Positions 7,131 through 17,482 of a stretch of 34,026 nucleotides of DNA are shown in pieces. A program made the position numbers and the translations under genes. The stretch lies in contig JASBRJ010000090.1 of assembly GCA_030149525.1 (NCBI GenBank), forward strand, positions 1 through 34,026. The letters are read 5' to 3'. The DNA is from a bacterium. GTDB taxonomy: Bacteria > Vulcanimicrobiota > Xenobia > Xenobiales > JADMJV01. The stretch's first letter is position 1. Each line of letters begins with the position of its first letter. Under the pieces are notes generated by a model, which searched no databases, was not told where the DNA came from, and saw only the letters and a list, made by a program, of their open reading frames with translations.

Positions 7131-7925
7131 ATGCTCGCCGGGCTGCCCTACGTGGTGTGGCCTATCGGGTCTCTTTTTATATTGGCATCCAGGAAGAAAG
7201 AAGACCCTTTTCTTCACTATCACGCCGTTCAAGCGCTCTTAGCCGGCGGCGCCATGGCGCTGAGTGTGCTCCTCGTCATCCTGGTGATGATCGTCGGTTT
7301 TCGAGTGATGCCGGGTTCGGCTTCTTACATTCCGGCTTTCCTGGGCTTCGGCACCATAGTTGTCTCAGGTTCGGTGGCTCTGGTGATTCTTTTGACCGCG
7401 GTTTTTCTGGGCTGGCGAGCCACCGAGGGAGAGATGCTCAAGATACCGATTTTGGGTGACTACGCGGAAGAGAAGATGTTGGACCAGACCGGTATGACTC
7501 GCCGAGAGTTTGCCGAGATGTGTGAGCGAGCCATGCTGCCGGAGCAACCTGAAGAAGAGATACCGTTTCCCGAGGTCCAAAAAGAATCGCCGGAACCGAC
7601 GGTACGAGCAATCGACAGATTGGAAGCCGCGCGTGCCGCTCGCGCCCAGGCCGAGGCCTCCAGATCTCGGGCAACGGAGTCAACCCCATCGCCGCGTGAA
7701 ACGCGTGACCTGGCTTCGCCTCCCCAGTCCTCCCCGAGCCAACGCCCCAGTAGGGATTGGGGTCCGCTTCCCAGGCCGGGGCAGCCTCCAACGCCCAATG
7801 AGCCAAGAATTCGAGAAGTCGATCTTATTGGTCACTATAAGGAGAAGAAGGTCGAGACGGGCCCGCAGGGCGGTAAGAACGCCGATGTGCTCCGACAGTG
7901 GCTGTCCTCAGTGGATAATGAATAG
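7131..7925 (+). CDS. DUF4870-like membrane protein with long acidic/basic cytoplasmic tail
   Basis: 264 aa. The start is ATG 7131, chosen because AGAGG lies 8 nt upstream, although the frame is open to GTG 7080 inside the previous gene. The N-terminal half has about three membrane helices with the DUF4870/Tic20-like pattern: a Pro in the first helix, then PFLHYHAVQALL and a hydrophobic pair. The pattern PILGDYAEEK follows the last helix. The C-terminal half (from about 140) is low-complexity, rich in Pro, Arg, Glu and Ser, and probably disordered. The function of DUF4870 proteins is not established. It is coupled to the upstream M23 peptidase gene, which hints at an envelope role. Its stop codon abuts the stop of the convergent dciA gene with no space between. 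Confidence 0.65.
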   Translation: MLAGLPYVVWPIGSLFILASRKKEDPFLHYHAVQALLAGGAMALSVLLVILVMIVGFRVMPGSASYIPAFLGFGTIVVSGSVALVILLTAVFLGWRATEGEMLKIPILGDYAEEKMLDQTGMTRREFAEMCERAMLPEQPEEEIPFPEVQKESPEPTVRAIDRLEAARAARAQAEASRSRATESTPSPRETRDLASPPQSSPSQRPSRDWGPLPRPGQPPTPNEPRIREVDLIGHYKEKKVETGPQGGKNADVLRQWLSSVDNE

Positions 7926-8831
7926 CTAGTCCTCGTCTCCCTCAGGGTTGAGGTATCCTCCCGCCAACCGTTTGCCGAGTGCGAAGTAAAAGTGTCTTGG
8001 TTGGAGGCTATGGGCCGGCAAATTGCATCGCAGCATGGTGATGTCCATGAGCAATGCTTTGAACTCGTCGGTCATGACGGGAATGAGGTCGCGACCTTCC
8101 AGCCCGCCGGTTTGCTGCCAGGCTTGAAGCATCCAGTTTCCGAGAAGCTTTTTTCGAACTTTCTGAAAGGTGGAGCGGTCTTTGAGATGAGTTCTATCGG
8201 CAAGGTCCTGAGCGGATAGCCACGGTTTTTGGGCCATAAGACGCATCACTTTTCGTTCGCGTTCCTCTTCTCGTTCGCGCTCGCAGTTCTCGCAAATCTC
8301 AAGAGTTGGACGGCGGAAGTTGCCGCACAACGGACAGGGGAGTTGGCCCTGCTCGATCAGATAGATCTCTCGTTGAACAGAGAGTTTCATGAGCTTACGG
8401 AGTTTGTCTCTGAGTTTTTCGTCCTCAATCTGGCGCACATGATCTTCTATCCGTTGTAGTCGCTCGGGCGGCACAGCGATCTCTGCCCATGGTACCGATT
8501 CCTCGGTGTCTGCGGGCTGCTCCGACTTGATCTCGCGTTTATGTGGCTCGCCGACGAAGCAAACAAGTTTTTTTAGAGGGGGAAATCCCTTGAGGTGGGG
8601 CTTCAGTTTGTTGAGGATGGTCCTCTGCTGGAGATTGATTTCCTGGGCCCACATGGACGAACTCACTACAAGGAAAAGGGTGTTAGCCTTAATGCGGACC
8701 GGCTCGGTTTGGCTCCCCAGAAAAGGGCCGACCGCCTGCAGCCAGGCGTGCTTGAGTTGATGTAGTTCCACAGCTTTTTCGGCCCGAAGAGACTTGAGGG
8801 TCGAGTTGACGAAATTGCCCACTTTCTTCAT
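7926..8831 (-). CDS. DciA-like (DUF721) protein with C-terminal zinc-finger extension
   Basis: 301 aa. The N-terminal 95 residues match the DUF721/DciA pattern (AWLQAVGPFLGSQTEPVRIKANTLFL-type strand, SSMWAQEINL, then LNKLKP). DciA loads or stimulates the replicative helicase DnaB in bacteria lacking DnaC/DnaI. Typical DciA proteins are about 100-180 aa. Here a linker is followed by four cysteines in CPLC (166-169) and CENC (180-183), a likely zinc knuckle, then a basic helical region that could be a winged-helix-like fold (LSAQDLADR) and a further 60 residues of unknown type. It overlaps the recF stop by ATGA (4 nt), indicating translational coupling. A recF-dciA pairing is known from Actinobacteria and supports the call. 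Confidence 0.75.
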   Translation of the reverse strand: MKKVGNFVNSTLKSLRAEKAVELHQLKHAWLQAVGPFLGSQTEPVRIKANTLFLVVSSSMWAQEINLQQRTILNKLKPHLKGFPPLKKLVCFVGEPHKREIKSEQPADTEESVPWAEIAVPPERLQRIEDHVRQIEDEKLRDKLRKLMKLSVQREIYLIEQGQLPCPLCGNFRRPTLEICENCEREREEERERKVMRLMAQKPWLSAQDLADRTHLKDRSTFQKVRKKLLGNWMLQAWQQTGGLEGRDLIPVMTDEFKALLMDITMLRCNLPAHSLQPRHFYFALGKRLAGGYLNPEGDED

Positions 8832-9928
8832 GAGGTCGCTCTCAGTTCCGTACTCACAATAGTGCCTGATTCCACCTGGTGATGATGAAACGCTTGAGAG
8901 TAGCCGTTAATGGGGCTCGCTGAAGTGAGAAAAACCTGAGAGAATTCCGGGAGCAGAGCAAAAAGGCGTGCTTTCTTATCTTCGTCGAGTTCGCTGAGGG
9001 CATCGTCTAGAAGCAGGATGGAGGATTCGTCTTTCTGATGGGCCAGGTGTTCGGCTTCGGCGAGTCTGAGGCAGAGGGCCACCAGTCGCTTCTCTCCCTG
9101 AGAGCCGTAAAGGCGAAGCGAGCGGCCCGAATGTTGAATTTCTAAATCGTCTTTCTGGGGTGAGAGCAGGCTTTGTCCTCTCTGGGTCTCTCGTTCAAAG
9201 AGCTCTTCCAGGCGCTGCTGAAACTCGCTCCACTCTTCAGGCCAGCACTTTTTGTAGGCGAGTTTGATGGTCTCTTCTCGGCCGGTCAAGCGGTGGAAAT
9301 ATTGGCTGGCGGTGGCGCTGAGCGTCTCGATCAACTGTTCTCTTCGATGTCCCACGGAAAGAGAGAGTTGGTGGAGTAGCCGGTCCCAAGGGGCCACCTC
9401 ACGACGCGGTTTGGCCTGGCGCAGAAGGGTGTTGCGAGAGGAGAGGACCTTCTTGAGGCGGGCCAGTTCCTGAAGGTGAAGAGCCGATATTTTGCTCAGC
9501 ATGAGATCGAGGTAGCGTCGTCGCACGGAGGGGGAGCCGCTGACGAGTTCCAGGTCGTCGGGAGTGAAGAGGCTGAGCGGGACGCAGCCGAGGAAGTCGG
9601 CAAGTTTCGCCACTTTGTCTCCCTGGAAACTTGCTTCTTTTTTCCACTCTCCATCGGCTCGTTGCCAGCTAAGACTGAGGTGGCGCCCGTGGTTGAGGTC
9701 GGTGCGGAAATCGCCTTCAATGAGGCAGTTGGATTGAGACCAGCGACACAGCTCGTTTTCTCGGCGAGCTCGGAAAGATCGGGCGGCGGAGAGAAGGTGG
9801 AGCGCTTCCAAAATAGCCGTTTTGCCCGCTCCGTTGGAGCCGGTTAGGACGTTGAGTCCGGGAGCCGGTGAGAAGACTTGCTCCTGATAAACGCGAAAGT
9901 TGAATAATCTCAGTCTTTGAACGACCAC
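8828..9928 (-). CDS. recF: DNA replication and repair protein RecF
   Basis: 366 aa from GTG 9928. The frame is open to GTG 10042, but that would overlap the upstream PilZ gene and add 38 non-conserved residues, whereas RecF proteins normally begin just before LxLxNFRxY, seen here as LRLFNFRVY. It is an SMC-like ATPase that helps load RecA at single-strand gaps together with RecO and RecR. Walker A is GSNGAGKT near the N-terminus, the signature region is GSQGEKRLV, and Walker B is LLLDDALSELD. The length is typical. It lies 25 nt after the PilZ gene and overlaps dciA by 4 nt. No good ribosome site was seen before GTG 9928, so the exact start is tentative. Confidence 0.92.
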   Translation of the reverse strand: MVVQRLRLFNFRVYQEQVFSPAPGLNVLTGSNGAGKTAILEALHLLSAARSFRARRENELCRWSQSNCLIEGDFRTDLNHGRHLSLSWQRADGEWKKEASFQGDKVAKLADFLGCVPLSLFTPDDLELVSGSPSVRRRYLDLMLSKISALHLQELARLKKVLSSRNTLLRQAKPRREVAPWDRLLHQLSLSVGHRREQLIETLSATASQYFHRLTGREETIKLAYKKCWPEEWSEFQQRLEELFERETQRGQSLLSPQKDDLEIQHSGRSLRLYGSQGEKRLVALCLRLAEAEHLAHQKDESSILLLDDALSELDEDKKARLFALLPEFSQVFLTSASPINGYSQAFHHHQVESGTIVSTELRATS

Positions 9929-9953
9929 ACCGAGAGTGTTGGCGCTCGGTTGG

Positions 9954-10562
9954 TCAAATTCCGCCCATGGCGACCTGGTTTTGAATATAGCGCTTAATGG
10001 CGACCCGCTCCGATTTTTCGATGGACGAGAAGCGCACTCCACAGTGAAACTTATTCCCCTTTTTGTGGGCGCACCAGCGAAACTCGCAGCGTAGATTGAG
10101 GTCCGGAGTCATTCCGTCACTGAAGTAGAAGGTAATGGTGGCAAAATCTCCTGGAGTCACCTTGCCGTTGATAGTCAATCGCGCCCCGCCCAGGGAGAGG
10201 TCTTCCGAGCGAGCTTCATATCCCGGAAGGTCGGAAGAGGCGACCCGAATCGACTTGGGAAGACGAAACTCTTTGCGCCTCTCCAGGCGTAGAGCGTCCA
10301 AAGTGAAGACTTCGTCGGCCAGTAGGGCTCGATAGATGTCTTCATTTTCATCGTAGGAGAGGACGTCCAGACGGACCTCGATATCTCCCAGTTGGGAGGG
10401 AGCCAACACCTTGTGGGAGCCGAATTTCAGCTGCTCGGAGGCGCGAAAGCCTAGAAGGCCGTCCTGGTAAAGCAGAGGTTGAATTTTCGTTTCCGGTCCC
10501 TTTGGACCCAAAAATATCTTTTTGAAGGTGCCCCATATTGAAAGGCGCTCTTGAATCGGCAT
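9954..10562 (-). CDS. PilZ domain protein (c-di-GMP receptor)
   Basis: 202 aa from ATG 10562, chosen because AGGAG lies 7 nt upstream; the frame also allows ATG 10583. The N-terminal half (about 1-90) is a beta-rich YcgR-N-like or unrecognised domain. A PilZ domain follows, with RRKEFR (95-100) and EDLSLGGARL (120-129), the two motifs that grip cyclic di-GMP. The region before the C-terminus, FHCGVRFSSIEKSERVAIKR, is typical of PilZ proteins. Binding is predicted; the downstream target is unknown. It is a clear paralogue of the next gene upstream (shared order, same C-terminal helix with IQNQVA versus IQNKVA), so the pair arose by duplication. It lies directly upstream of recF on the same strand. 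Confidence 0.85.
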   Translation of the reverse strand: MPIQERLSIWGTFKKIFLGPKGPETKIQPLLYQDGLLGFRASEQLKFGSHKVLAPSQLGDIEVRLDVLSYDENEDIYRALLADEVFTLDALRLERRKEFRLPKSIRVASSDLPGYEARSEDLSLGGARLTINGKVTPGDFATITFYFSDGMTPDLNLRCEFRWCAHKKGNKFHCGVRFSSIEKSERVAIKRYIQNQVAMGGI

Positions 10563-10617
10563 GCAATCTCTCCTGATCGACATATCGGCAGAAGAGTCAA
10601 GAACGTAAGGGCGACTT

Positions 10618-11199
10618 TTACATTCCCAGAGCGACTTTGTTCTGGATAAACCGCTTCAGGACGATTTTTTCAGCTTTCTCGATGGTGAAAAAGCGCACAC
10701 CGCTATGAAACTGTCCCTTTCGGGTGGGGGCGCACCAGACGACTTCGCAACGAAGGCAGAGATCGTCAATGGTGGGATCGTTGAATTTGAGTTCGATACC
10801 GATGAAGCTCCCGGGGTTGAGAGCCTGGGAGGTTCTGAGTCGGGCTCCGCTCAAGGAAATATCTTCCGTGACGCCCCGTTTGTCTTTCACGTCTTCGGTG
10901 AGAAACGGAAGATTCGTCTCAAGGCGAAACTCTTTGCGCTTGCCCATTTGCATGGCGTCCAGGGCGAAGGTTTCGTCCTTCATCTTGCCTCGATAAAGTT
11001 CAGCCTCCTTGTCGTAGGAGAGGACTTCCATTTGGACTTCGATATGGCCGATTTTAGAGGGGGCGTAAAGTTTAGTGGCTTTGAGCTTGAGCTTTTCCTG
11101 GCACTTAAACCTTAACAAGCCGTCTTCAAACTTGACCGGCTCGATGATGATAGGAGGGCCCTCGCCTCCCACAAAAAATTCTTTAATACGATCCCACAC
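10618..11199 (-). CDS. PilZ domain protein (c-di-GMP receptor), paralogue of the adjacent gene
   Basis: 193 aa. The start GTG 11199 has GAGGTG 7 nt upstream. The layout is the same as its neighbour: a beta-rich N-terminal domain (about 1-80) and a PilZ domain with KRKEFR (87-92) and TEDISLSGARL (111-121). Both c-di-GMP-binding motifs are intact. The gap to the next PilZ gene is about 55 nt, and a good promoter lies 72 nt upstream of its start, so it probably leads a four-gene transcript through PilZ, recF and dciA. The function of this pair is unknown; motility, secretion or envelope control would be usual for the family. Confidence 0.85.
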   Translation of the reverse strand: MWDRIKEFFVGGEGPPIIIEPVKFEDGLLRFKCQEKLKLKATKLYAPSKIGHIEVQMEVLSYDKEAELYRGKMKDETFALDAMQMGKRKEFRLETNLPFLTEDVKDKRGVTEDISLSGARLRTSQALNPGSFIGIELKFNDPTIDDLCLRCEVVWCAPTRKGQFHSGVRFFTIEKAEKIVLKRFIQNKVALGM

Positions 11200-11270
11200 G
11201 TTCTCTCACCTCGACAATTCTCGTCGCACTCCGACGACCCCGAAAGAACACCTCGAATAAACCCGAGTCC

Positions 11271-11300
11271 ATAATAAACCGGGTTAGGTTAAATTGTCCA
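11271..11300 (-). promoter_or_regulatory. Sigma-70-type promoter for the PilZ-PilZ-recF-dciA transcript
   Basis: On the minus strand, TGGACA (11295-11300) is followed after 18 nt by TATTAT (11271-11276), matching five of six bases at each hexamer. Transcription would start about 65 nt before the first PilZ gene. Confidence 0.55.
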
Positions 11301-11354
11301 TAAGAATTCCCGGTCTTCAGAAAACGCGGTGGCAACAATTTGCAAGCGACGGCA

Positions 11355-11366
11355 GGTTCGTGAACC
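11355..11366. promoter_or_regulatory. 12-bp perfect palindrome upstream of the glycosyltransferase gene
   Basis: GGTTCGTGAACC forms a perfect dyad (GGTTC-GT-GAACC reads GGTTCacGAACC on the other strand with a 2-nt centre). It sits 21 nt before the glycosyltransferase ATG, in the space shared with the divergent PilZ promoter. It could be an operator, but a 12-bp palindrome can also occur by chance. Confidence 0.25.
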
Positions 11367-11387
11367 TCTCAGGCTAAAAACCAAAGA

Positions 11388-12533
11388 ATGAGGATAGCTG
11401 TCTTTTCCGACTGTTATCTCCCCGCGATCAACGGGGTAGTGACCAGTATTCATCAGCAACTGGAGGTGCTCGACCTACTGGGGCATCAGGTGGACCTCTT
11501 CTGTCCTCGGTACGACCGTTCGGAAGGGGTGGAGAGGAATCTTTACAGGCTTTGGGCGCGCCCGTTCATTTTTCATAAGAGAGAACAGTTCTCTTTGCCC
11601 TGGCCACCTCGTGTCTTGCGTCGGATGTGGTCGCAGCCGTACGACATAGTGCATATTCAAACTCCGTTTTCGGTAGGTTTGATCGGTATGGCGACGGCCT
11701 GGGCTCGTGGTTTGCCCAGGGTTTTTCATCATCATACTCTGTGGGAAGAATATGTTGATTATCTTCCCCTTCCCAAGAGGGTCACAGCCGCCGGTTCGGT
11801 GGCTTTGTGTCGAGGCGTGGCGAACGGATGCCATGGCGTAGTGGCGCCGAGCCGTGAAGTGAAGGAGCGTTTTCGCCGGCAGGGCGTTAGGAGGTCCATC
11901 GACGTCATTCCCACGGGTATCAGGGCTCAGGCCTTTCAGGGTGGGCGGGCTTTGCCTGAATTGGGTCAAGAGGAGGATGTGTGTCTCTATGTCGGGCGAC
12001 TGGCTCACGAGAAGTCGCTAGGTGGTCTGATTGAGGTTTTTCAGAAGATTCATGCACAACATTCGAGCGCTCGGCTCTGGTTGGTGGGAGACGGCCCTGC
12101 TCGTGACGATCTGGAGAAGCAGGTCGCTTCTTTAGGTTTGTCCGAGGTCTGCCGTTTCTTCGGTTTTGTGAAGAGGGAGTGTCTCCGTGACTACGTGGCC
12201 TCGGCCCGGCTTTTCCTTTTCACTTCTCTCACCGAAACGCAAGGTCTGGTCTTGCTGGAAGCTCAAGCCGGTGGATTGCCTGTGGTCGCCTACCGGGCAA
12301 GCGGCGTCAACGAAGCGGTTGAGCACGGAGTTTCGGGCTTTCTGGTGGAGGCAGGAGAAGAGTCGGAGATGGCCGCTTGGGCTCTGCAATTGCTTCGAGA
12401 TTCGAGTCTGCGGGAGAGGATTTCGACAAACGCTCAAGCTTGGAGTGAAAAATTCTCTGTCGAGCGTATGGGCGAGGCCCTGGTTTGCGCATATGAAAAG
12501 GCTTTAAAATTGGCTCAAAACCGCGCAAAATAA
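11388..12533 (+). CDS. GT4-family glycosyltransferase (diacylglycerol glucosyltransferase-like)
   Basis: 381 aa with the GT-B two-domain fold. The N-terminus MRIAVFSDCYLPAINGVVTS is the typical glycine-containing acceptor-side start. HIQTPFSVG and FHHHTLW follow in the N-terminal domain. The C-terminal nucleotide-sugar domain has YVGRLAHEKSLGGL (201-214), VGDGPARD, and an EX7E motif in TETQGLVLLEAQAGG (E283, E291). The overall pattern resembles 1,2-diacylglycerol 3-alpha-glucosyltransferases and PimB-like mannosyltransferases, which build glycolipids at the inner face of the membrane. The exact donor and acceptor cannot be read from sequence. There is no membrane segment, as usual for this family. 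It lies upstream of gyrB, divergent from the PilZ genes. Confidence 0.82.
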   Translation: MRIAVFSDCYLPAINGVVTSIHQQLEVLDLLGHQVDLFCPRYDRSEGVERNLYRLWARPFIFHKREQFSLPWPPRVLRRMWSQPYDIVHIQTPFSVGLIGMATAWARGLPRVFHHHTLWEEYVDYLPLPKRVTAAGSVALCRGVANGCHGVVAPSREVKERFRRQGVRRSIDVIPTGIRAQAFQGGRALPELGQEEDVCLYVGRLAHEKSLGGLIEVFQKIHAQHSSARLWLVGDGPARDDLEKQVASLGLSEVCRFFGFVKRECLRDYVASARLFLFTSLTETQGLVLLEAQAGGLPVVAYRASGVNEAVEHGVSGFLVEAGEESEMAAWALQLLRDSSLRERISTNAQAWSEKFSVERMGEALVCAYEKALKLAQNRAK

Positions 12534-12550
12534 GGCTTCTTTATTAGTAA

Positions 12551-14608
<2,058 letters not shown>

Positions 14609-14618
14609 GACCTGAACG

Positions 14619-17171
14619 ATGCCAATTGAAGATAGAGAGCTACGCTTAGCCCCCATTATCGACGAGATGAAAGACGCCTACATGGACTATGCCATGAGCG
14701 TTATCGTCAGTCGTGCCTTGCCCGATGTAAGAGACGGCTTAAAGCCGGTACATCGACGCATTCTCTACACCATGCGCGAAGAGAATATCACTCCTGACCG
14801 GGCCTTCAAGAAGTCTGCCAGTACGGTCGGTAACGTGATCGCCCGATACCACCCTCATGGTGACTCGGCGGTGTACGACGCCATGGTGCGGATGGCTCAA
14901 GACTTTTCGCTGCGTTACATGATGGTTCAAGGGCATGGTAACTTCGGTTCCGTCGACGGCGACTCCGCGGCGGCCATGCGTTATACCGAATCCCGCCTGT
15001 CTCGGGTCGCCATGGCGGCCCTCGACGATCTGGACAAAGACACGGTCGATTGGCGTCCGAACTTCGACTCCTCTACCGAAGAGCCCACCGTACTGCCCGC
15101 TGCCTTACCCAATCTTTTGATGAACGGTTCCGATGGAATCGCGGTCGGTATGGCCACCAAGATTCCACCTCACAACCTGAGAGAGCTGACGTCCGGCATC
15201 CTGGCTCTTATGGACAATCCGGAGATGACCGTGGACGACTTGATGGAACACATCAAGGGTCCCGATTTCCCCACCGGCGCCAAAATTCTAGGTCAGGCCG
15301 GGATCCGTCAGGCTTATGCCACCGGTCGTGGTTCGGTGGTTATGCGAGCCTGCATCGAGGTGGAAGACCGGCCCCGGGATCGTAAAGCTCTCATCGTTAC
15401 CGAGATCCCGTTCCAGGTGAACAAATCTCGACTTCTAGAGAAAATTGCCCACGCCATTCGCGATAAGAAGGTGGAGGGGATCTCCGATCTGCGCGACGAG
15501 TCCGACCGTAAAGGTATGCGCATCGTCATGGAGCTCACCACGGGTACCATTCCTGAAGTGGTGATGAACCAACTCTATAAGCACTCGGAACTGCAGACCA
15601 ACTTCGGTTGTAACATGGTGGCCCTGGTCAACAATGTTCCCAAGGTCCTCGACCTGCGCACCATTCTCCAGGCTTTCGTCGACCACCGGCGAGAAGTGGT
15701 CACCCGACGTTCCCAGTACCTGCTGGACAAAGCGGAGCGCCGCGCCCACATCGTTGAGGGTCTCCTGAAAGCTCTCGATCATATCGACGAGATCATCAAA
15801 ACCATTCGAGCCTCTCAAGACGCCACTGAAGCGCGAGAAGCTCTGATGCGGAAGTTTGAGTTCTCCGAGGTTCAGGCTCAAGCGATTCTCGACATGCGCC
15901 TGCAGCGTCTCACCGGTCTTGAGCGTGAGAAGCTTGAGAGCGAATACAAAGAGTTGATGGAGACCATCAATTATCTGCGTGGACTGTTGGAAGACCAGTC
16001 TAAACTCGACGGCGTCATCAAAGACGAACTCGTCGATCTGACCGAGAAATTCGGCGATGATCGTCGAAGTGAAATCATCCCGTTCCAATTTGGTGAATTC
16101 AACATCGAAGATCTCATCGCCGAAGAGCAGATGGTGGTCACCATCAGCCACACCGGCTACATCAAGCGTGTCGCCTACGACACCTACCGCTCCCAGAAGC
16201 GTGGCGGTCGTGGTGTGTCGGGAACGGACCTCAAAGAAGAGGACCATCTGGAACACATTTTTGTGACCAGCACCCACCACTTCTTGCTTTTCTTCACCAA
16301 CAAGGCCCGTGTTTTTAAGATGAAGGTTCACCAGATCGGTGAGTATGGTCGCACTGCCCGTGGCCAGGCTATCATCAATCTGCTTCAGGTGGACAAAGAC
16401 GAGAAAGTTCAGGCGATCATTCCGGTGAAGAACTTCGAGGAAGGCGGATTTATCTGCACCTGTACTCGAAACGGTATTGTCAAACGGTCGGAGCTCTCCG
16501 CCTACAGCAATATCAATATCAACGGTATTATCGCACTGACTCTTCGCGACGACGACGAGTTGGTGAGCGTTCGCCGCTCCCCCGGTGATGAAGAGTTGAT
16601 CATCGTGAGCAAACAGGGTCTCTCCATCCGTTTCAACGAAGACGATGTTCGCGAGATGGGCCGAACCGCCACCGGTGTTCGAGGGATCAAGCTGCGGGAA
16701 GACGACTACGTGGTAGCCATGGACTCCGTGTCCACCGGCGACAAACTTCTTGTGGTCACCGAAAAAGGCTACGGTAAGCGGACCGAACTTGATCAATATC
16801 CGGTTCAGAACCGCGGTGGTTTCGGGGTGAAAACCTTACAGTTGACCGAAAAAACAGGCGGAATCGTCGGTGCCCGCGTGGTTTCCGACGATCACGAACT
16901 CATGGTCTCAACTCGTCAGGGTACTCTGATTCGAACCCAAGTGGACCAGATTAGCGTTATCGGCCGGGCCACTCAAGGGGTTCGCATCATTCGTCTGTCC
17001 GACGACGACGAAGTCACGGCCATCGCGCGCATCGAAGTGGAAGTTGATGAGAACGACGAGGAGGTCGAAGTCGACGGGGTTGACGGCGAGTCCGCTGAGC
17101 AAGAATCTCCGGCAGATGCTGTTAAGGATGAGACTGAATCGGCCGATATCGAAGACGACGACGTTGAATAG
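14619..17171 (+). CDS. gyrA: DNA gyrase subunit A
   Basis: 850 aa. It cuts and rejoins DNA through catalytic Tyr122 (in AAMRYTES), the same number as in E. coli. The quinolone region [10 protein letters not shown] has Ser83 and Asp87, the residues usually linked to drug sensitivity. The C-terminal pinwheel begins near 510 and carries QKRGGRG (526-532), a variant of the GyrA box QRRGGKG needed for DNA wrapping, which supports gyrase rather than topoisomerase IV. Several blade repeats with ARxxRxGxxIxLxxDD-like elements follow. The last 40 residues are very acidic, a common tail in GyrA. It directly follows gyrB. Confidence 0.98.
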   Translation: MPIEDRELRLAPIIDEMKDAYMDYAMSVIVSRALPDVRDGLKPVHRRILYTMREENITPDRAFKKSASTVGNVIARYHPHGDSAVYDAMVRMAQDFSLRYMMVQGHGNFGSVDGDSAAAMRYTESRLSRVAMAALDDLDKDTVDWRPNFDSSTEEPTVLPAALPNLLMNGSDGIAVGMATKIPPHNLRELTSGILALMDNPEMTVDDLMEHIKGPDFPTGAKILGQAGIRQAYATGRGSVVMRACIEVEDRPRDRKALIVTEIPFQVNKSRLLEKIAHAIRDKKVEGISDLRDESDRKGMRIVMELTTGTIPEVVMNQLYKHSELQTNFGCNMVALVNNVPKVLDLRTILQAFVDHRREVVTRRSQYLLDKAERRAHIVEGLLKALDHIDEIIKTIRASQDATEAREALMRKFEFSEVQAQAILDMRLQRLTGLEREKLESEYKELMETINYLRGLLEDQSKLDGVIKDELVDLTEKFGDDRRSEIIPFQFGEFNIEDLIAEEQMVVTISHTGYIKRVAYDTYRSQKRGGRGVSGTDLKEEDHLEHIFVTSTHHFLLFFTNKARVFKMKVHQIGEYGRTARGQAIINLLQVDKDEKVQAIIPVKNFEEGGFICTCTRNGIVKRSELSAYSNININGIIALTLRDDDELVSVRRSPGDEELIIVSKQGLSIRFNEDDVREMGRTATGVRGIKLREDDYVVAMDSVSTGDKLLVVTEKGYGKRTELDQYPVQNRGGFGVKTLQLTEKTGGIVGARVVSDDHELMVSTRQGTLIRTQVDQISVIGRATQGVRIIRLSDDDEVTAIARIEVEVDENDEEVEVDGVDGESAEQESPADAVKDETESADIEDDDVE

Positions 17172-17185
17172 TCTGCTTTGACCAG

Positions 17186-17228
17186 GAGTCTCTCTCATGA
17201 CTTCTTGTTGAAGGGGTGAGGGAGACTC
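17186..17228 (+). promoter_or_regulatory. Strong hairpin covering the ribosome-binding site of the next gene
   Basis: GAGTCTCTCTCA (17186-17197) pairs over all 12 positions (one G-U) with TGAGGGAGACTC (17217-17228). An inner CTTC/GAAG stem can form within the 19-nt loop. The 3' arm contains the GAGGGAG that would serve as ribosome site for ATG 17234. No T tract follows, so a simple terminator for gyrA is unlikely, and control of translation is a fair inference. Confidence 0.6.
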
Positions 17229-17233
17229 TCTGC

Positions 17234-17482
17234 ATGAGAATACCTTCTCAAGAGCATCCGGGGTGGATGAAGGCTATCCGCGGAGACTTGACGGGGCGCT
17301 TTGAATATCTAGCAACAAAGATCATGGTGGGTCGGCTCAACGTGCTCTACCGATTGAATCCGTCGGAGGACACGGCCAGGCGTTGTATTTCTGAGATTCG
17401 GGAGTTTTTCGTGAACTGCCCGGATCTGCCCAAGGTCAGGCATGATCTCGTCGTCATTGAAGGAGTGTCCAGTGCTGACTAA
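17234..17482 (+). CDS. Unknown small protein, coupled to the following gene
   Basis: 82 aa, not recognised. ATG 17234 was chosen because GAGGGAG lies 9 nt upstream; GTG 17216 in the same frame is possible but falls in the hairpin. The protein is soluble and mixed in charge: a helical-looking start (PGWMKAIRGDLTGRFEYLATKIM), then NVLYRLNPSEDTARRCISEIREFF, and a short C-terminal strand region. Its 3' end overlaps the GTG start of the next gene by 11 nt, and the next gene's AGGAG lies inside it, so the two products are probably made together and may interact. No signal peptide or membrane segment is visible. Confidence 0.6.
   Translation: MRIPSQEHPGWMKAIRGDLTGRFEYLATKIMVGRLNVLYRLNPSEDTARRCISEIREFFVNCPDLPKVRHDLVVIEGVSSAD

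Noticed and set aside
9929-10042. Longer RecF N-terminus from GTG 10042
   Set aside because: The extra 38 residues overlap the PilZ gene and precede the conserved LxLxNFRxY start of the family.
15435-16796. Long open frame on the minus strand across gyrA
   Set aside because: It mirrors the codon pattern of gyrA, has no ribosome site or promoter, and its translation resembles no family. It is the antisense frame of a well-supported gene.
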